NCBI GenBank assembly: GCA_036362985.1 | Contig: JAYGXS010000008.1 | Coordinates: 13,941,366-14,005,365, forward strand | Length of the DNA stretch: 64,000 nt | DNA from: Ligula intestinalis | Lineage: Eukaryota > Platyhelminthes > Cestoda > Diphyllobothriidea > Diphyllobothriidae | Direction: 5' to 3' | Shown: piece by piece, positions 10,234 to 20,068 of the stretch | Layout of the letters: every line of letters starts with the position of its first letter | How positions within the stretch are numbered: the first letter of the stretch is position 1 | The notes under the pieces: model-generated | Seen by the model: only the letters and a program-made list of their open reading frames with translations | The model's database searches: none | Told to the model about the DNA's origin: nothing | Position numbers and translations under genes: made by a program

Positions 10234-11272
10234 ATAGCTGAACCAGTGGTCTCAAAAACCTTCTGGAAGTGCATCATCAGGACAGACTGGCCAGATTTTC
10301 TTGCCGTCCTCACTTTCCTGCTTGAGGCTACCGGAATTCTCTTCAACACCCTCGCTGTGGTTCTCCTCTTCAAAAAACACACTGCCGGCTCGCGGGTCGG
10401 TCTGATCCTCCTGCGTTGCATGATTACCTGCAATCTTCTCTTCGGCCATCTTGAAATTCCTTGCCACCGTCTATCCCTACAAGTTGCGAACCCAGAGCTA
10501 TCACTTTAACCGTAGCACCTGCCTATTCTGGGCCAGCCACTTCTTCTATTGGATGTTCAGCATCATGGGGGATCTGTTTCTGGCTTCTTTCTCAGTTGAC
10601 CGTTTCGTCAGCTTGGCACAGCTCGATCGTTTCAGAGTAACCCTAATCGAATACCGCAGTTTGACCTTCGTGGCTTTTGTAGTGGTTAGCGCCTTGTTTC
10701 TCTCTCTACCTCAATTGCTGACGGTACATCTTCAGAATGACAGCTGTGACTGTGCGCCCACCGAGGTGAATATTCCCTTTCTGTCGCTAGTGTATGCGCA
10801 CGTCTATTGTTGGTTCAGCATTCTGTTGGTGTTTGCGGATAGTCTGCTGGGCTTCATTTGCGCCCAGCTGATACGCTGGAAACTGAATCGCCTACCAGCC
10901 AATCACAACTGGCGCAGCGAGGATGACCTCAACGGACTGACCTTGAACGAACAGATTGCAACAGCAGCTGATACGCCGACCTAACACCAACAGCAGCGTC
11001 GCAGTTGGTCCTCTGCCTCCCTTTGCGTTCTGCCCTTGTCGATAAGCTACGCGCTCTCCGCCGTCTACGATTCGACCTATCAATTTCTCAGTGCGGTCGG
11101 CTTGACGACCTTTATCATCAGCAGCCCTCAGCAGAGAGTGGCATCAATGTTGATCCTGGTCCACTCAACGGTAGTGCCACTCATCATCTGCTACTGCATT
11201 TCTTTACTGCGAAGCTCCCTGAAGACCATGTGGGAGAGGACTCGCACAAAGGCAGCCCACCTTACCGAATAG
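10234..11272 (+). pseudogene. Rhodopsin-like receptor, copy B (start lost, frameshift, nonsense)
   Basis: The translation aligns end to end with GPCR A: KTFWKCIIRTDWPDF (10252 on), helices 1-2, RSTCLFWASHFFYW (helix 3 with Cys), VDRFVSL in place of VDRIITL, CDCAP in loop 2, the RLPANHNWRSEDDLNGLTL block and the YDSTYQFLSAVGL helix 6. Three lesions are visible. The codon aligned with the A/C start is ATA (10234-10236). A single extra C near 10446-10447 shifts the frame after helix 2. TAA at 10982-10984 interrupts loop 3, after which the frame stays open to the end at 11272. Codons are far more diverged from A and C than those two are from each other. Sequencing error is possible for one lesion but unlikely for all three. 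Confidence 0.85.
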
Positions 11273-11273
11273 T

Positions 11274-11279
11274 GTATAC

Positions 11280-11331
<52 letters not shown>

Positions 11332-11718
11332 GTCAGGCTGCAATGGCTCCCTCTTAATGTGGCCTTTATGGCGCTCCCGCGCACGCGGGAGCATACCTAG
11401 CGAGATGGCTGTGTCAAGTGTTCGCGTGCTGAGTGTTTATCGCGCCAGCCGTCTACACCCTCCCTCATCCCCGGTCTTATTGACTTTGTCTTTACACCGG
11501 AAACGGAGGTGGGAATGGCGAGCGAGTGGGTAGATTATGCGCAAGTCTGCCTAAACTCCTGTTTTCCCTCGCGCCAGTTCTCTGCGTTGCTCCTGCTAGC
11601 AGTCGCTTACGTATTGCTTGCCCAGCTCGCCTTTGTGTCAGTTGCGGCTTGCTTCAGCGTTTGCTGCGGCTTGTTGGAGCGCGTGGTGCCCATCGTCGAA
11701 ATCGACGGGGGAACTGTC

Positions 11719-11741
<23 letters not shown>
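11274..11741 (+). repeat. Direct repeat R, copy 1 (left side of LINE block)
   Basis: About 408 bases (11327-11718) are nearly identical to 17159-17553, bounded by (GT)n/(GA)n on the left (11281-11328) and (GT)n on the right (11716-11741). Both copies contain a perfect hairpin GCTCCCGC/GCGGGAGC (about 11372-11391). The open frames across it contain VCVCV runs from the GT repeat and are not credible genes. It begins 2 bases after the end of the GPCR B frame. Confidence 0.85.
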
Positions 11742-11749
<8 letters not shown>

Positions 11750-12242
11750 TTGTTATATGTTACTTTGCCTGATATTTCTAGTGTTGAATCTACAACCATA
11801 CCTATACCATTCCATTACCGTGCTCTTAAAGTGAGCCTATTCCATCGTAGCGATTCCTTCTCAAATAGTTGTCCTACCGGCATGACTAGCACTCTTATCC
11901 TCACAGAGTTTGCCTCCACAGTAGCATCAATAACACCTAACTCGTAGCAGCAATTCTACCCACAGTCAGATGCCGTAGCACTAGAACGCCTTTCATTTAT
12001 ATGTAAGACACAGCCCCTTTCACCGCTACTGCTACTAAGATAATTACTGCTGCTCCCGCCCCCTAATTCCCAAATGCTCCCCCCCCTAAAAGTCCTCAGC
12101 TAAACTGAAGGCAGGCTCACAGCCAAGTGGTCGTTCGGCACCAAAACACTCGCGGCCCATGGTGCAGTTCGGCAGCAGTTGTGGGTGAACGGCAGTCCCT
12201 TTGTGGAGTAGCGCTGCTGCCCCTCGCGAGAGGGTTGATGGT
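11742..12242 (+). other. LINE upstream region
   Basis: No gene. C-rich runs (12055-12090) precede the LINE. It is unclear whether this is the element's 5' UTR or older sequence trapped between repeat R and the LINE. Confidence 0.35.
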
Positions 12243-12250
12243 CCTATAAA
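12243..12250 (+). promoter_or_regulatory. TATA-box-like element ahead of the LINE
   Basis: CTATAAAAGAG lies about 60 bases before the first ATG of the LINE (12307). If it is used, initiation would fall near 12275 inside the element's leader. Only the sequence match supports this. Confidence 0.35.
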
Positions 12251-12306
12251 AGAGGGTTCCAAACACGCTGGGTTGCGACATCTGCCAGTTGACCGTGGCT
12301 GACAGA

Positions 12307-15300
12307 ATGCAAACACGCGGTCGAAACACTACAAACTCAAATCAAAACTTCTCTCTTCCCCACCCTCCCTCTTACCCGTTTCATTCCCGCAGGACAGCTC
12401 CCAGAGCTCACAGGACGACAGCTCAGGGAGCTCAGGTAAGTCCTATCACCTTCGGCGCTTGGAATGTTCGTTCCCTTTTAGATAACCCGAGGAGCATCCG
12501 ACCGGAACGGAGAACAGCGCTCATCGCCCGGGAACTGGCGCGCTGCAAGGTGGACATCGCCGCACTCAGTGAAACCCGCTTCTCCGGTGAAGGTTCCATA
12601 GAAGAGGTGGGTGCCGGCTACACCTTCTTCTATGTGGGCCGTCCGACGGCAGAGCGACGCGAGGCCGGCGTCGCCTTTGCCATCCGGAAGGACATAGTGG
12701 GACGACTACCCTGTACACCGCAGGGTATCAACGAACGCCTGATGAGTCTCCGCCTGCCTCTCTGGGGTGGCAAATTCGCCACCATCGTTAGTGTCTACGC
12801 TCCTCCGATGACCAGCTCTGACGAGACAAAGAACAAGTTCTACGAGGATCTGCACGCCCTCCTGGCGTCTGTGCCGAAGGCGGACAAGTTGATAGTCCTT
12901 GGTGACTTCAATGCCCGCGTCGGCACAGACCACGCCGCCTGGAGAGGAGTGCTCGGACCCCACGGCCTCCGAGGACTCAACGACAATGGCCTACTGCTCC
13001 TTCGCACATGCGCGGTGCACCTTATCATACTGACCAATACCTACTTCAGCCAACCGCTGCAGCACAAGGCGACCTGGATGCACCCCAGGTCTCGTCAATG
13101 GCACCTTCTGGATTATGTGCTCGTGCGGCGACGAGACCAGCAGGACGTGCTGGTCACAAAGGCAATGCCGGGTGCCGACGGTGATACCGATCATCGTCTC
13201 ATCATCTCCAAGATGCGGATCCGTCTTCAACCACGCAGGAGACCTCAAGGTAAGCGAACCCCAGGTAAGTTGAATACTGATCTGTTAAACTTGCCTGCCA
13301 ACCGCTTCCGTTTCAGCAACGAGCTGACTCACCAGCTCGATAACCTCCCAATCGCAGAAGAGAACACCTCCGTGGAGACCCAATGGTGTCAACTACGGGA
13401 TGCTGTTCAATCCACTGCAAAACGCATCCTTGGGCCCGCGCCCCGCCCACACCAAGACTGGTTCGATGAAAACGATGCAGCCATCAGTACTCTCATCTCT
13501 TAGAAGAATCGCCTCCGCAACGAATATGTCGCTCACCCTACCAACGCCACGAAAGCAGCCTACTACGAAAGTCGCCGGCTTGTACAGCAGCGGCTGCGGG
13601 AAATGCAGGACGCTTGGATGGCTCGTAAGGGTGAGGAAATCCAAGGCTACGCGGATCGCAATGAATGGAAGAACTTCTTCGCTGCGCTCAAAGCAGTCTA
13701 CGGCCCCGTAGTGAGGGGCACATCCCCACTTCTCAGCGCGGACGGTACCACCCTCATCACAGAGAAGACGCAACTTCTGAGCCGCTGGGCCGAGCACTTC
13801 CAAAGTGTACTCAACCGGCCCTCTACCACCTCTGAGGCTGCCATTGAGCGGTTGCCCCAAGTCGAAATTAATGCTGATCTCGACCTCCCAACAACCCCTG
13901 AGGAGACCATGAAAGCTGTGCAGCAGCTGTCCAGCGGGAAGGCACCCGGGTCTGACGGCATCCCGGCGGAGATTTACAAATATGGTGGCCACCAACTCAT
14001 AACTCATCTCACCAGCCTGTTCCAAGAGATGTGGCGACAGGGCCAAGTTCCCCAGGATTTCAAGGACGCCACCATCGTCCACCTCTACAAGCGTAAAGGG
14101 AATCGCCAGGTCTGTGACAACCACCGCGGCATCTCACTGCTGAATATTGCCGGAAAAATCTTCGCACGCATCCTCCTCAATCGTCTGAATAGCCACCTGG
14201 AACAAGGGCTTCTGCCTGAAAGTCAGTGTGGTTTTCGACGTCACCGCGGCACCACTGACATGATATTTGCCGCGCGTCAGCTGCAGGAGAAATGTCAAGA
14301 GATGCGGACCCACCTCTACACTACGTTCGTAGATCTGACAAAAGCCTTCGACACCGTGAACCGGCCCGGACTTTGGAGGGTTATGCAGAAGTTTGGCTGT
14401 CCAGAACACTTCACCCACATGGTTCGACAACTTCATGATGGGATGATGGCGTGTGTCACGGACTACGGAACGCTGTCTGAAGCCTTTGCAGTGACCAATG
14501 GAGTGAATTTGGGCTGTGTCCTCGCACCCACCCTCTTCAGTCTCATGTTCTCTGCCATGCTGATAGACGCCTACCGTGACGAGCGTCCCGGAATCCCCCT
14601 CAACTACAGAACGGACGGAAACCTCCTCAACATTCATCGGATGCAGGCCCCCACGCGCGTCTCCACAACCACAGTTCATGATCTGCTGTTTGCGGACGAC
14701 TGCGCTCTCAACACCACCACCGAAGCAGACATGCAAAGGAGCATGGACCTCTTTGCAGCAGGTTTCGCCAACTTTGGCCTCACCATCAACACGGACAAGA
14801 CGGTGGTTATGCATCAACCGCCGCCAGGTGCTGACCTCAACCCCGCACGCATCAACGTCAACGGAGCCGTACTGCAGAACGTGGACAATTTCACCTACCT
14901 CGGCAGTACGCTTTCCCGCAACACTAAAATAGACGCCGAGATTGCCCGCAGAATCTCCAAAGCCAGTCAAGCCTTTGGTCGGCTACAAGCCTCCGTATGG
15001 AATCGTCATGGTCTTCAACTGTCAACGAAATTGAAGATCTACAAGGCTGTTGTGCTGTCAACACTCTTGTACGGAGCGGAGACTTGGACTGTCTATGCTA
15101 GCCAAGCGCGGAAACTGAACCATTTTCACATCAGCTACCTACGCCGAATATTGAAGGTGAAGTGGCAGGAGAGGATTCCGGACACGGAGATCCTGGAGAG
15201 AACGGGAGTTCTCAGCATCCAGGCCATGCTCAGGCAGATACAACTGCGCTGGAGCGGACACGTGGTACGTATGAATGATGAACGGCTGCCCAAGCGACTG

Positions 15301-16188
15301 TTCTATGGCGATGTTGCTGTAGGTACTCGTCGCAAAGGAGGACAGAAGAGACGTTACAAGGACACCCTGAAGAACTCGCTGAAGCGTCTCCAAATCAACA
15401 CGCTGAACTGGAAGGAGCTTGCCCTGAACCGAACCGCGTGGCGAAGAGCGGTCAAAACGGGCGCCGCAATCTACGAAGCTAGTCGGATCGCCGCCGCCAA
15501 GGCAAAACGGACGGCACGCAAGTGTCACAATCCAGGGACGCACGCTGCCACCACCCAAGCCCTTCCAACGTGTCCGCGTTGTCAACGCACCTTCCGTGCA
15601 CGCATTGGCCTGGTCGGTCACCTTCGGAAGCCGTGCAACCCTCCTCCGACAGCATCCACGTCGACTGCACCAAACACTCCGCCAGACCCTACTCCACCGT
15701 CCACGTCAACGGCAATCACCGACGCGAGCGATGCCTCGTTGCTCTCGTCCACCGACTCCAACTCACCCACAACTTCTTCCACTCCCTCCGACACATTACC
15801 GCCCACAACAAATTCCACACCTGAACCTCCCACCAGCTCTGAGGGCCTGAGATGCCCTCACTGCAATCGCCCATTCACCTCACGCATCGGTCTCATCGGT
15901 CACTTGCGAATCCATCGCACAGAGACTGGTGAACTAGTGCCTGGAGCACCAACACACAGACGAGACCGCCGCCTTCACTGCCCACACTGCCCCCGATCAT
16001 TCGCTCATCGCCTGGGCCTACTAGGTCACATGCGCATTCACGACAGCGGCACTGACCGTGATGTCGGCACACCCAGCACCTCACACATCCCCACCACCAG
16101 CCTCAGCCACACTCAGGTGTCGCCTCGCGTCACGATTGCGTCGTCAAGTTTGTGGGGAACACAGGTGAGTGCCTCCTCCCTCAAGTAA
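12307..16188 (+). CDS. LINE polyprotein: APE endonuclease, reverse transcriptase, C-terminal zinc fingers
   Basis: The frame from ATG 12307 runs to 16188, with TAG at 13501-13503 as the only interruption seen; the same frame continues on both sides. The endonuclease spans about 12450-13210 ([37 protein letters not shown]). The reverse transcriptase spans about 13850-15200: [36 protein letters not shown] (motif A), [16 protein letters not shown] (motif B) and LLFADDCAL (motif C), followed by YLGSTLSRN and a TLLYGAETW block. Three zinc-finger units close the protein: CPRCQRTF...[14 protein letters not shown]...HLRIH and CPHCPRSF...HMRIH (about 15568-16050), with Ser/Thr/Pro-rich linkers. It nicks DNA and copies its RNA at the target. 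Start 12307 is chosen as the first ATG. Confidence 0.85.
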
Positions 16189-17010
16189 GTGGAGGCTGTT
16201 CTTGCTGAATTGAACGAATACTGTCTAGCCTTTTACTGCCCCATAATAGCTCCTGTAGTCATATCACTTGCTCCATTCCCGCAATCGTACTCACAATATC
16301 GGCATCTACAGTTCTGTCTTTAGCACAATCGTCAGCCTCAGTAGTTCCTGAAGATTTTCTGCTGCAAGGTAAGTTGAGATTTTTCTCTCATTGTTTCTTT
16401 CTATACTTGATTTCCTCCCCTCTCTCTCGGCCCGTCTGCGTTCCCCCCTCGCCTCCTCTCCCTATCTCCCTATTTCCCTCCTTCAATTTCTTCGTCTTTC
16501 TATCCCTTTTCCTATTTTTTCCCCTTCGTCCTTTCCCCTTCTCCTCCTCCTTCTTCTTTTTTCTTCTACTTCATCTTCCGTCTACTCTTCTTCTTCTTCT
16601 TCTTCTTCTGCACGTCCACACTTGCAAAGTTCACCAATTGTCTCTTGCTCTCCTTTCAGCCTCGCCCACGGACGCCGACCGGCAACGGAGCATGGGTAGT
16701 GCCTTTCAGTCGTTGACTGACTGGTTACCCCTCTCAGGAGGGTGTTGGCCCAGGCTCATGCAGGGCTGCTCTCACCCTTCTGAGATCCAATGGTCTGTAT
16801 GCACATGCAATGCCAGTCTTCAGCCAACCACGGTCCCTGCAGCCTGGAAGGCGCTGGCACTTTCTCTCACTTCTGATTCCCTGTTGGTGACTGCGCTCGC
16901 GCTCCCACTGGGTTTCAGGCCCCACTGCGGGTGCCCGAGAAGCTAGGCGGTCACTATGCGGTGGGGGAGAGAGTGAGGTCGACCTCGGCGCGATTCTTCC
17001 CTCACTGTAA
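16189..17010 (+). other. LINE 3' UTR with pyrimidine tract
   Basis: About 16375-16615 is almost pure pyrimidine, ending in CTT repeats. The open frames across it are low-complexity Ser/Phe/Leu and I do not regard them as genes. The rest has no recognisable motif. Confidence 0.55.
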
Positions 17011-17049
17011 TAAATCTGAATGCATCTGAATCTATCACGGTGCGCTAAA

Positions 17050-17081
17050 AGCCGTCAGTTGGAGGGTCTGCCAACTGACGG
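17050..17081 (+). other. Hairpin between LINE tail and repeat R
   Basis: CCGTCAGTTGG pairs perfectly with CCAACTGACGG across a loop of about 8 bases. It is not followed by a T run, so it does not look like a terminator. It may be a remnant of another element end. Confidence 0.5.
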
Positions 17082-17114
17082 GAAAACTCGGACCCCCTAC
17101 ATAGCTGCTCCTTC

Positions 17115-17585
17115 TGTACGCGTGTGTCTGTGTGTGCGTACGGGAGGAGAGGGAGGACTGAGAGTCAGGCTGCAATGGCTCCCTCTTAATGTGGCCTTTA
17201 TGGCGCTCCCGCGCACGCGGGAGCATACCTAGCGAGATGGCTGTGTCAAGTGTGCGCGTGCTGAGTGTTTATCGCGCCAGCCATCTACACCCTCCCTCAT
17301 CCCCGGTCTTATTGACTTTGTCTTTACACCGGATACGGAGGTGGGAGTGGCGAGCGAGTGGGTAGATTCTGCGCAAGTCTGCCTAAACTCCTGTTTTCCC
17401 TCGCACCAGTTCTCTGCGTTGCTCCTGCTAGCTGTCGCTTGCGTATTGCTTGCCCAGCTCGCCTTTGTGTCAGTTGCGGCTTGCTTCAGCGTTTGCTGCG
17501 GCTTGTTGGAGCGCGTGGTGCGCATCGTCGAAATCGACGGGGGAACTGTCGTCGTGTGTGTGTGTGTGCGTGTGTGTGTGTGTGT
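17115..17585 (+). repeat. Direct repeat R, copy 2 (right side of LINE block)
   Basis: Nearly identical to 11274-11741, in the same orientation and again bounded by GT-rich microsatellite on both sides. The sequence after it (17586-17660) resembles the GPCR 3' flank (TTTTCTTCTCTAATTTAACTC, then GTCTCGGTTG), suggesting that the R-LINE-R block interrupts the 3' side of GPCR B. Confidence 0.8.
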
Positions 17586-17814
17586 GATTTTTGTCGCTTT
17601 ATGCATTTCCAGTTTTAATGTGCGTTTTCTTCTCTAATTTAACTCAAAGTCTCGGTTGTAGCAGGTTCTGATTTTATCAGCTAGGACTTGAGCTAGTTAG
17701 TTCAGTGTAGAGTCCTTCAAATCACTTCGACTGGTGATTCATCCAACAGACGTCCAAAGTCTTTTAGAGTTCCCCTCTCAAACTGTCTCTTGGTAATCTG
17801 TTGCATGCTCTGAC

Positions 17815-18010
17815 TGCTGAAATACTTTTGAATGACCACCAATTCTGCTCAGTGGATAGGACGTTAGTCCCTAGCTCACTGGTCACGGGTTTGAAACTCG
17901 AGTGTAGCGGCAGTTTCTGTGGCTATACTGGAGTCGGGTAACTGCGACTGACGACAGCTAATGAGCCAGAAATACGCGTATCTTGCAGTTCTAAAGTTTG
18001 CCGGTAATAC
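17815..18010 (+). mobile_element. tRNA-derived SINE, family with AGCCAGAAAT tail
   Basis: The head has box A (GCTCAGTGGATAGGACG, near 17847) and box B (GGGTTTGAAACTC, near 17886). The body GGAGTCGGGTAACTGCG and tail GACGACAGCTAATGAGCCAG are shared base for base over long stretches with the inverted copy at 44470-44670. Confidence 0.75.
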
Positions 18011-18725
18011 ATAGGATCGAATTAGCTCTGCAAAAGTGTCGGAGTCAAGTTCGCGCGAATATAAACTTTTGAACATATCCTTTCAAGAGGAAAATATCTG
18101 TTTCCAACGAGCAAAAGATAGTGTGTCAAGATCAACACACTTGATTTACGTACAAAGCCGGATACTCACAAAATTTTGTTCCCTGAAAAAACCGTACTAC
18201 AGTATTCCTCTCCTCAGTCGCCACCTTGGTCTAAATCCATCTGCTCGCACAGTGAAGTTTTGACTAGCACAGCAGACAATCGTCGAAAATCTTCCTAAAC
18301 GAGGTTGGAGCAACCAAACTTCTACTAGGCTGGTGCTGGTGAAATTTTTCCAACGCTAGTACACACGAAGGAGCAAAGGCTGAGTCGCTAAATTCTATTT
18401 TATCACAGTCGCTTTGATACCAGTATTGGAGTAACTTACTGCATAGTTAGAAATTAAACTAGCTCAGTTATTACGCCTGCTCTTTCCAACCCTGAACAAA
18501 GTCTCCACCTTTAGACATTGATCTAGTAGTCCGTCAAAGTTCTGCTTCTTAAATTTTAGAACCAATCGTCTTAAGTAAGGAGAATCGCCTTTAACGTATT
18601 ATTACATTAGCTAAGCGCGACTTAGGCTATCTGTCTCGTTTATGAGGTAAAGCTTCACATCTGAACCTTTTTTGCGGAAATTTCACTTGTCGTGTGAAAA
18701 TAATGGGAACGAGAAGTCAAATGCA
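18011..18725. other. No recognisable gene
   Basis: Only short frames. No match to the repeats identified elsewhere in the window. Confidence 0.4.
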
Positions 18726-18727
18726 AA

Positions 18728-18820
18728 ATTTGTCGCGAGAGGGGCTCGAACTCAAAACTCCTCCAACACAAGACCGCGATGCTGACCGCTACGCTATTGC
18801 CGCACGCCATAACGGGCGAT
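18728..18820 (-). mobile_element. tRNA-derived SINE head
   Basis: On the minus strand a tRNA-like stretch has box A TAGCGTAGCGGTCAGCA (near 18785-18801) and box B GAGTTCGAGCCCC (near 18742-18754). It is spaced like a pol III promoter and belongs to a different head type from the other SINEs here. Confidence 0.55.
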
Positions 18821-18879
18821 CGAAAAGCTTGACTTATTGGGTACAATCAACACACACAGAGAACCGATGCGAAGGATAT

Positions 18880-20060
18880 CATATTCTAGCCTCTAAGTAT
18901 AGCAAACTTGAAGGTAAAATGGAAAATATGAAAAAACTCCTCCAGCAGACCATCGCTGCGATGGAAAAAGTGATGACTTCAATGCATACGCATGGACCAC
19001 CTAAAGAAGAACAAAGGATGCCTACACCTGAAGTATAGGCCGCCATAGTGGACAACCTAGACACCGGTGAGACAACTTCAGACAGATCCGATGACCAAGC
19101 AGTCACACCATCCGTTTCGAGCTCTAGGCCTACTGCAGCGAAGGTGACCAAAACTGTAATTCAGGACTCCCGTCAGGAGGGTTATCATGGTGTAGTTGTT
19201 CAGGGGTTGCATGAAGTAAATTCATACAGTTCAGACAACCAAGCAATCACACCACCTAGTTCGAGCTCCGGGCCCACTGCAGCGAAGATGACCAAAACCG
19301 AAATTAAAGACTCCCGACAGGGTGGTGAACATGGTGTAGTTGTTCAGGGGTTGCAAGAAGCAACTTCAGACAGCTCTGACGACCAAGCAGTCACACCACA
19401 CAGTTCGAGCTCCAGGCTTACTGCGGCAAAGGTGGCCAAAACCGTACCTAAAGACTCACGACCGGAGGATGATCATGGTGTAGTTGTTCAGGGGTTGCAA
19501 GAAGCAACTTCAGACAGTTCTGCCGACCAAGCAGTCACACCACACAGTTCGACCTCCAGGCCCACTGCAAAAAATGCTGCCAAAAACTTCAGCTAAGGGC
19601 GCACGACACTGAGAGGATCATGATTACTGCATAGTTGTACAGGGGCTAAAAGAAGACATTTCAGACCGTTCAAACGACCAAAACGATCCAGACATGGTTT
19701 CCTTTAACGATGTCCTGAGCGATCTGTTTCCACCAGGAAAAGAATTTGAAGTGCTGAGGTCATTTCGTATCGGGAAAAGGCTGGCAGATACTGCAGAAAT
19801 GCGCCGACCCAGACCGCTAAAAAATCATATTTAAAAACAAGGAACATGTTGAAGTAATCCTGTCTAAAAAACTAACCTACGTCACGCGCATAAAGAGGTT
19901 TTTTCAACCGGACTACTCCCTGGAGGAACGGCTGAAACGCCGAGAACTAGTAGCGGAACTACAGTCGAGGAACAAGAATGGCGAGGTAGGCTTGAAAATC
20001 TTCAACGGGAAGATAATTCAGAAGAAAACATTGAACCAAACCGTAATACTCCGAACGACG
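18880..20060 (+). pseudogene. CR1-like LINE ORF1 (coiled coil, repeat array, RNA-binding part), broken
   Basis: A short coiled-coil-like segment (YSKLEGKMENMKKLLQQTI, about 18898-18955) runs to a stop at 19036-19038. Next come 48-residue repeats rich in Asp/Ser (HGVVVQGLQEATSDSSDDQ type). After about 19690 there is a conserved nucleic-acid-binding portion with SFNDVLSDLFPP, FRIGKRL and LEERLKRRELVAELQSRN, typical of LINE ORF1 proteins. A frameshift near 19823 and stops at 19036 and 19594 break it. In this class the protein coats the element RNA. Its position just ahead of the endonuclease supports the assignment. Confidence 0.7.
19072..19690 (+). repeat. 144-bp tandem repeat array inside LINE ORF1
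   Basis: The block CATGGTGTAGTTGTTCAGG recurs at 19186, 19330 and 19474, exactly 144 bases apart. A diverged fourth unit follows near 19620. Each unit encodes 48 residues in one frame. Units 2 and 3 are the most alike. Confidence 0.85.
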
Positions 20061-20068
20061 GTCAGGAA

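Larger units (their letters stand above)
12251..17035 (+). mobile_element. Non-LTR retrotransposon (APE-type LINE), nearly intact
   Basis: The element comprises a short leader, one long reading frame broken by a single stop, a 3' UTR with a long pyrimidine tract, and a terminal ATAAATCTGAATGCATCTGAATC repeat tail (about 17010-17035) in place of poly(A), which is typical of several LINE clades. No target-site duplication could be seen by eye. The RTE-X/CR1-like clade is my best guess from the FADD and YLGSTLSRN motifs. Degenerate relatives lie at 48140-48415 and 49480-49915. Confidence 0.8.

Noticed and set aside
11509..11947. Overlapping plus-strand frames in repeat R, partly shared with 17341-17637
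   Set aside because: Shared because R is duplicated. The frames include VCVCV runs from GT repeats, and several frames are open at once.
12430..12440. AGGTAAGT splice-donor-like site in the LINE
   Set aside because: The reading frame continues through it in the endonuclease, and no matching acceptor is needed.
16374..16946. Long open frame in the LINE 3' UTR
   Set aside because: It is driven by a pyrimidine tract, is low-complexity, and has no domain.
19072..19690. CRISPR-like array
   Set aside because: The units are contiguous 144-bp coding repeats without spacers, in an animal LINE.
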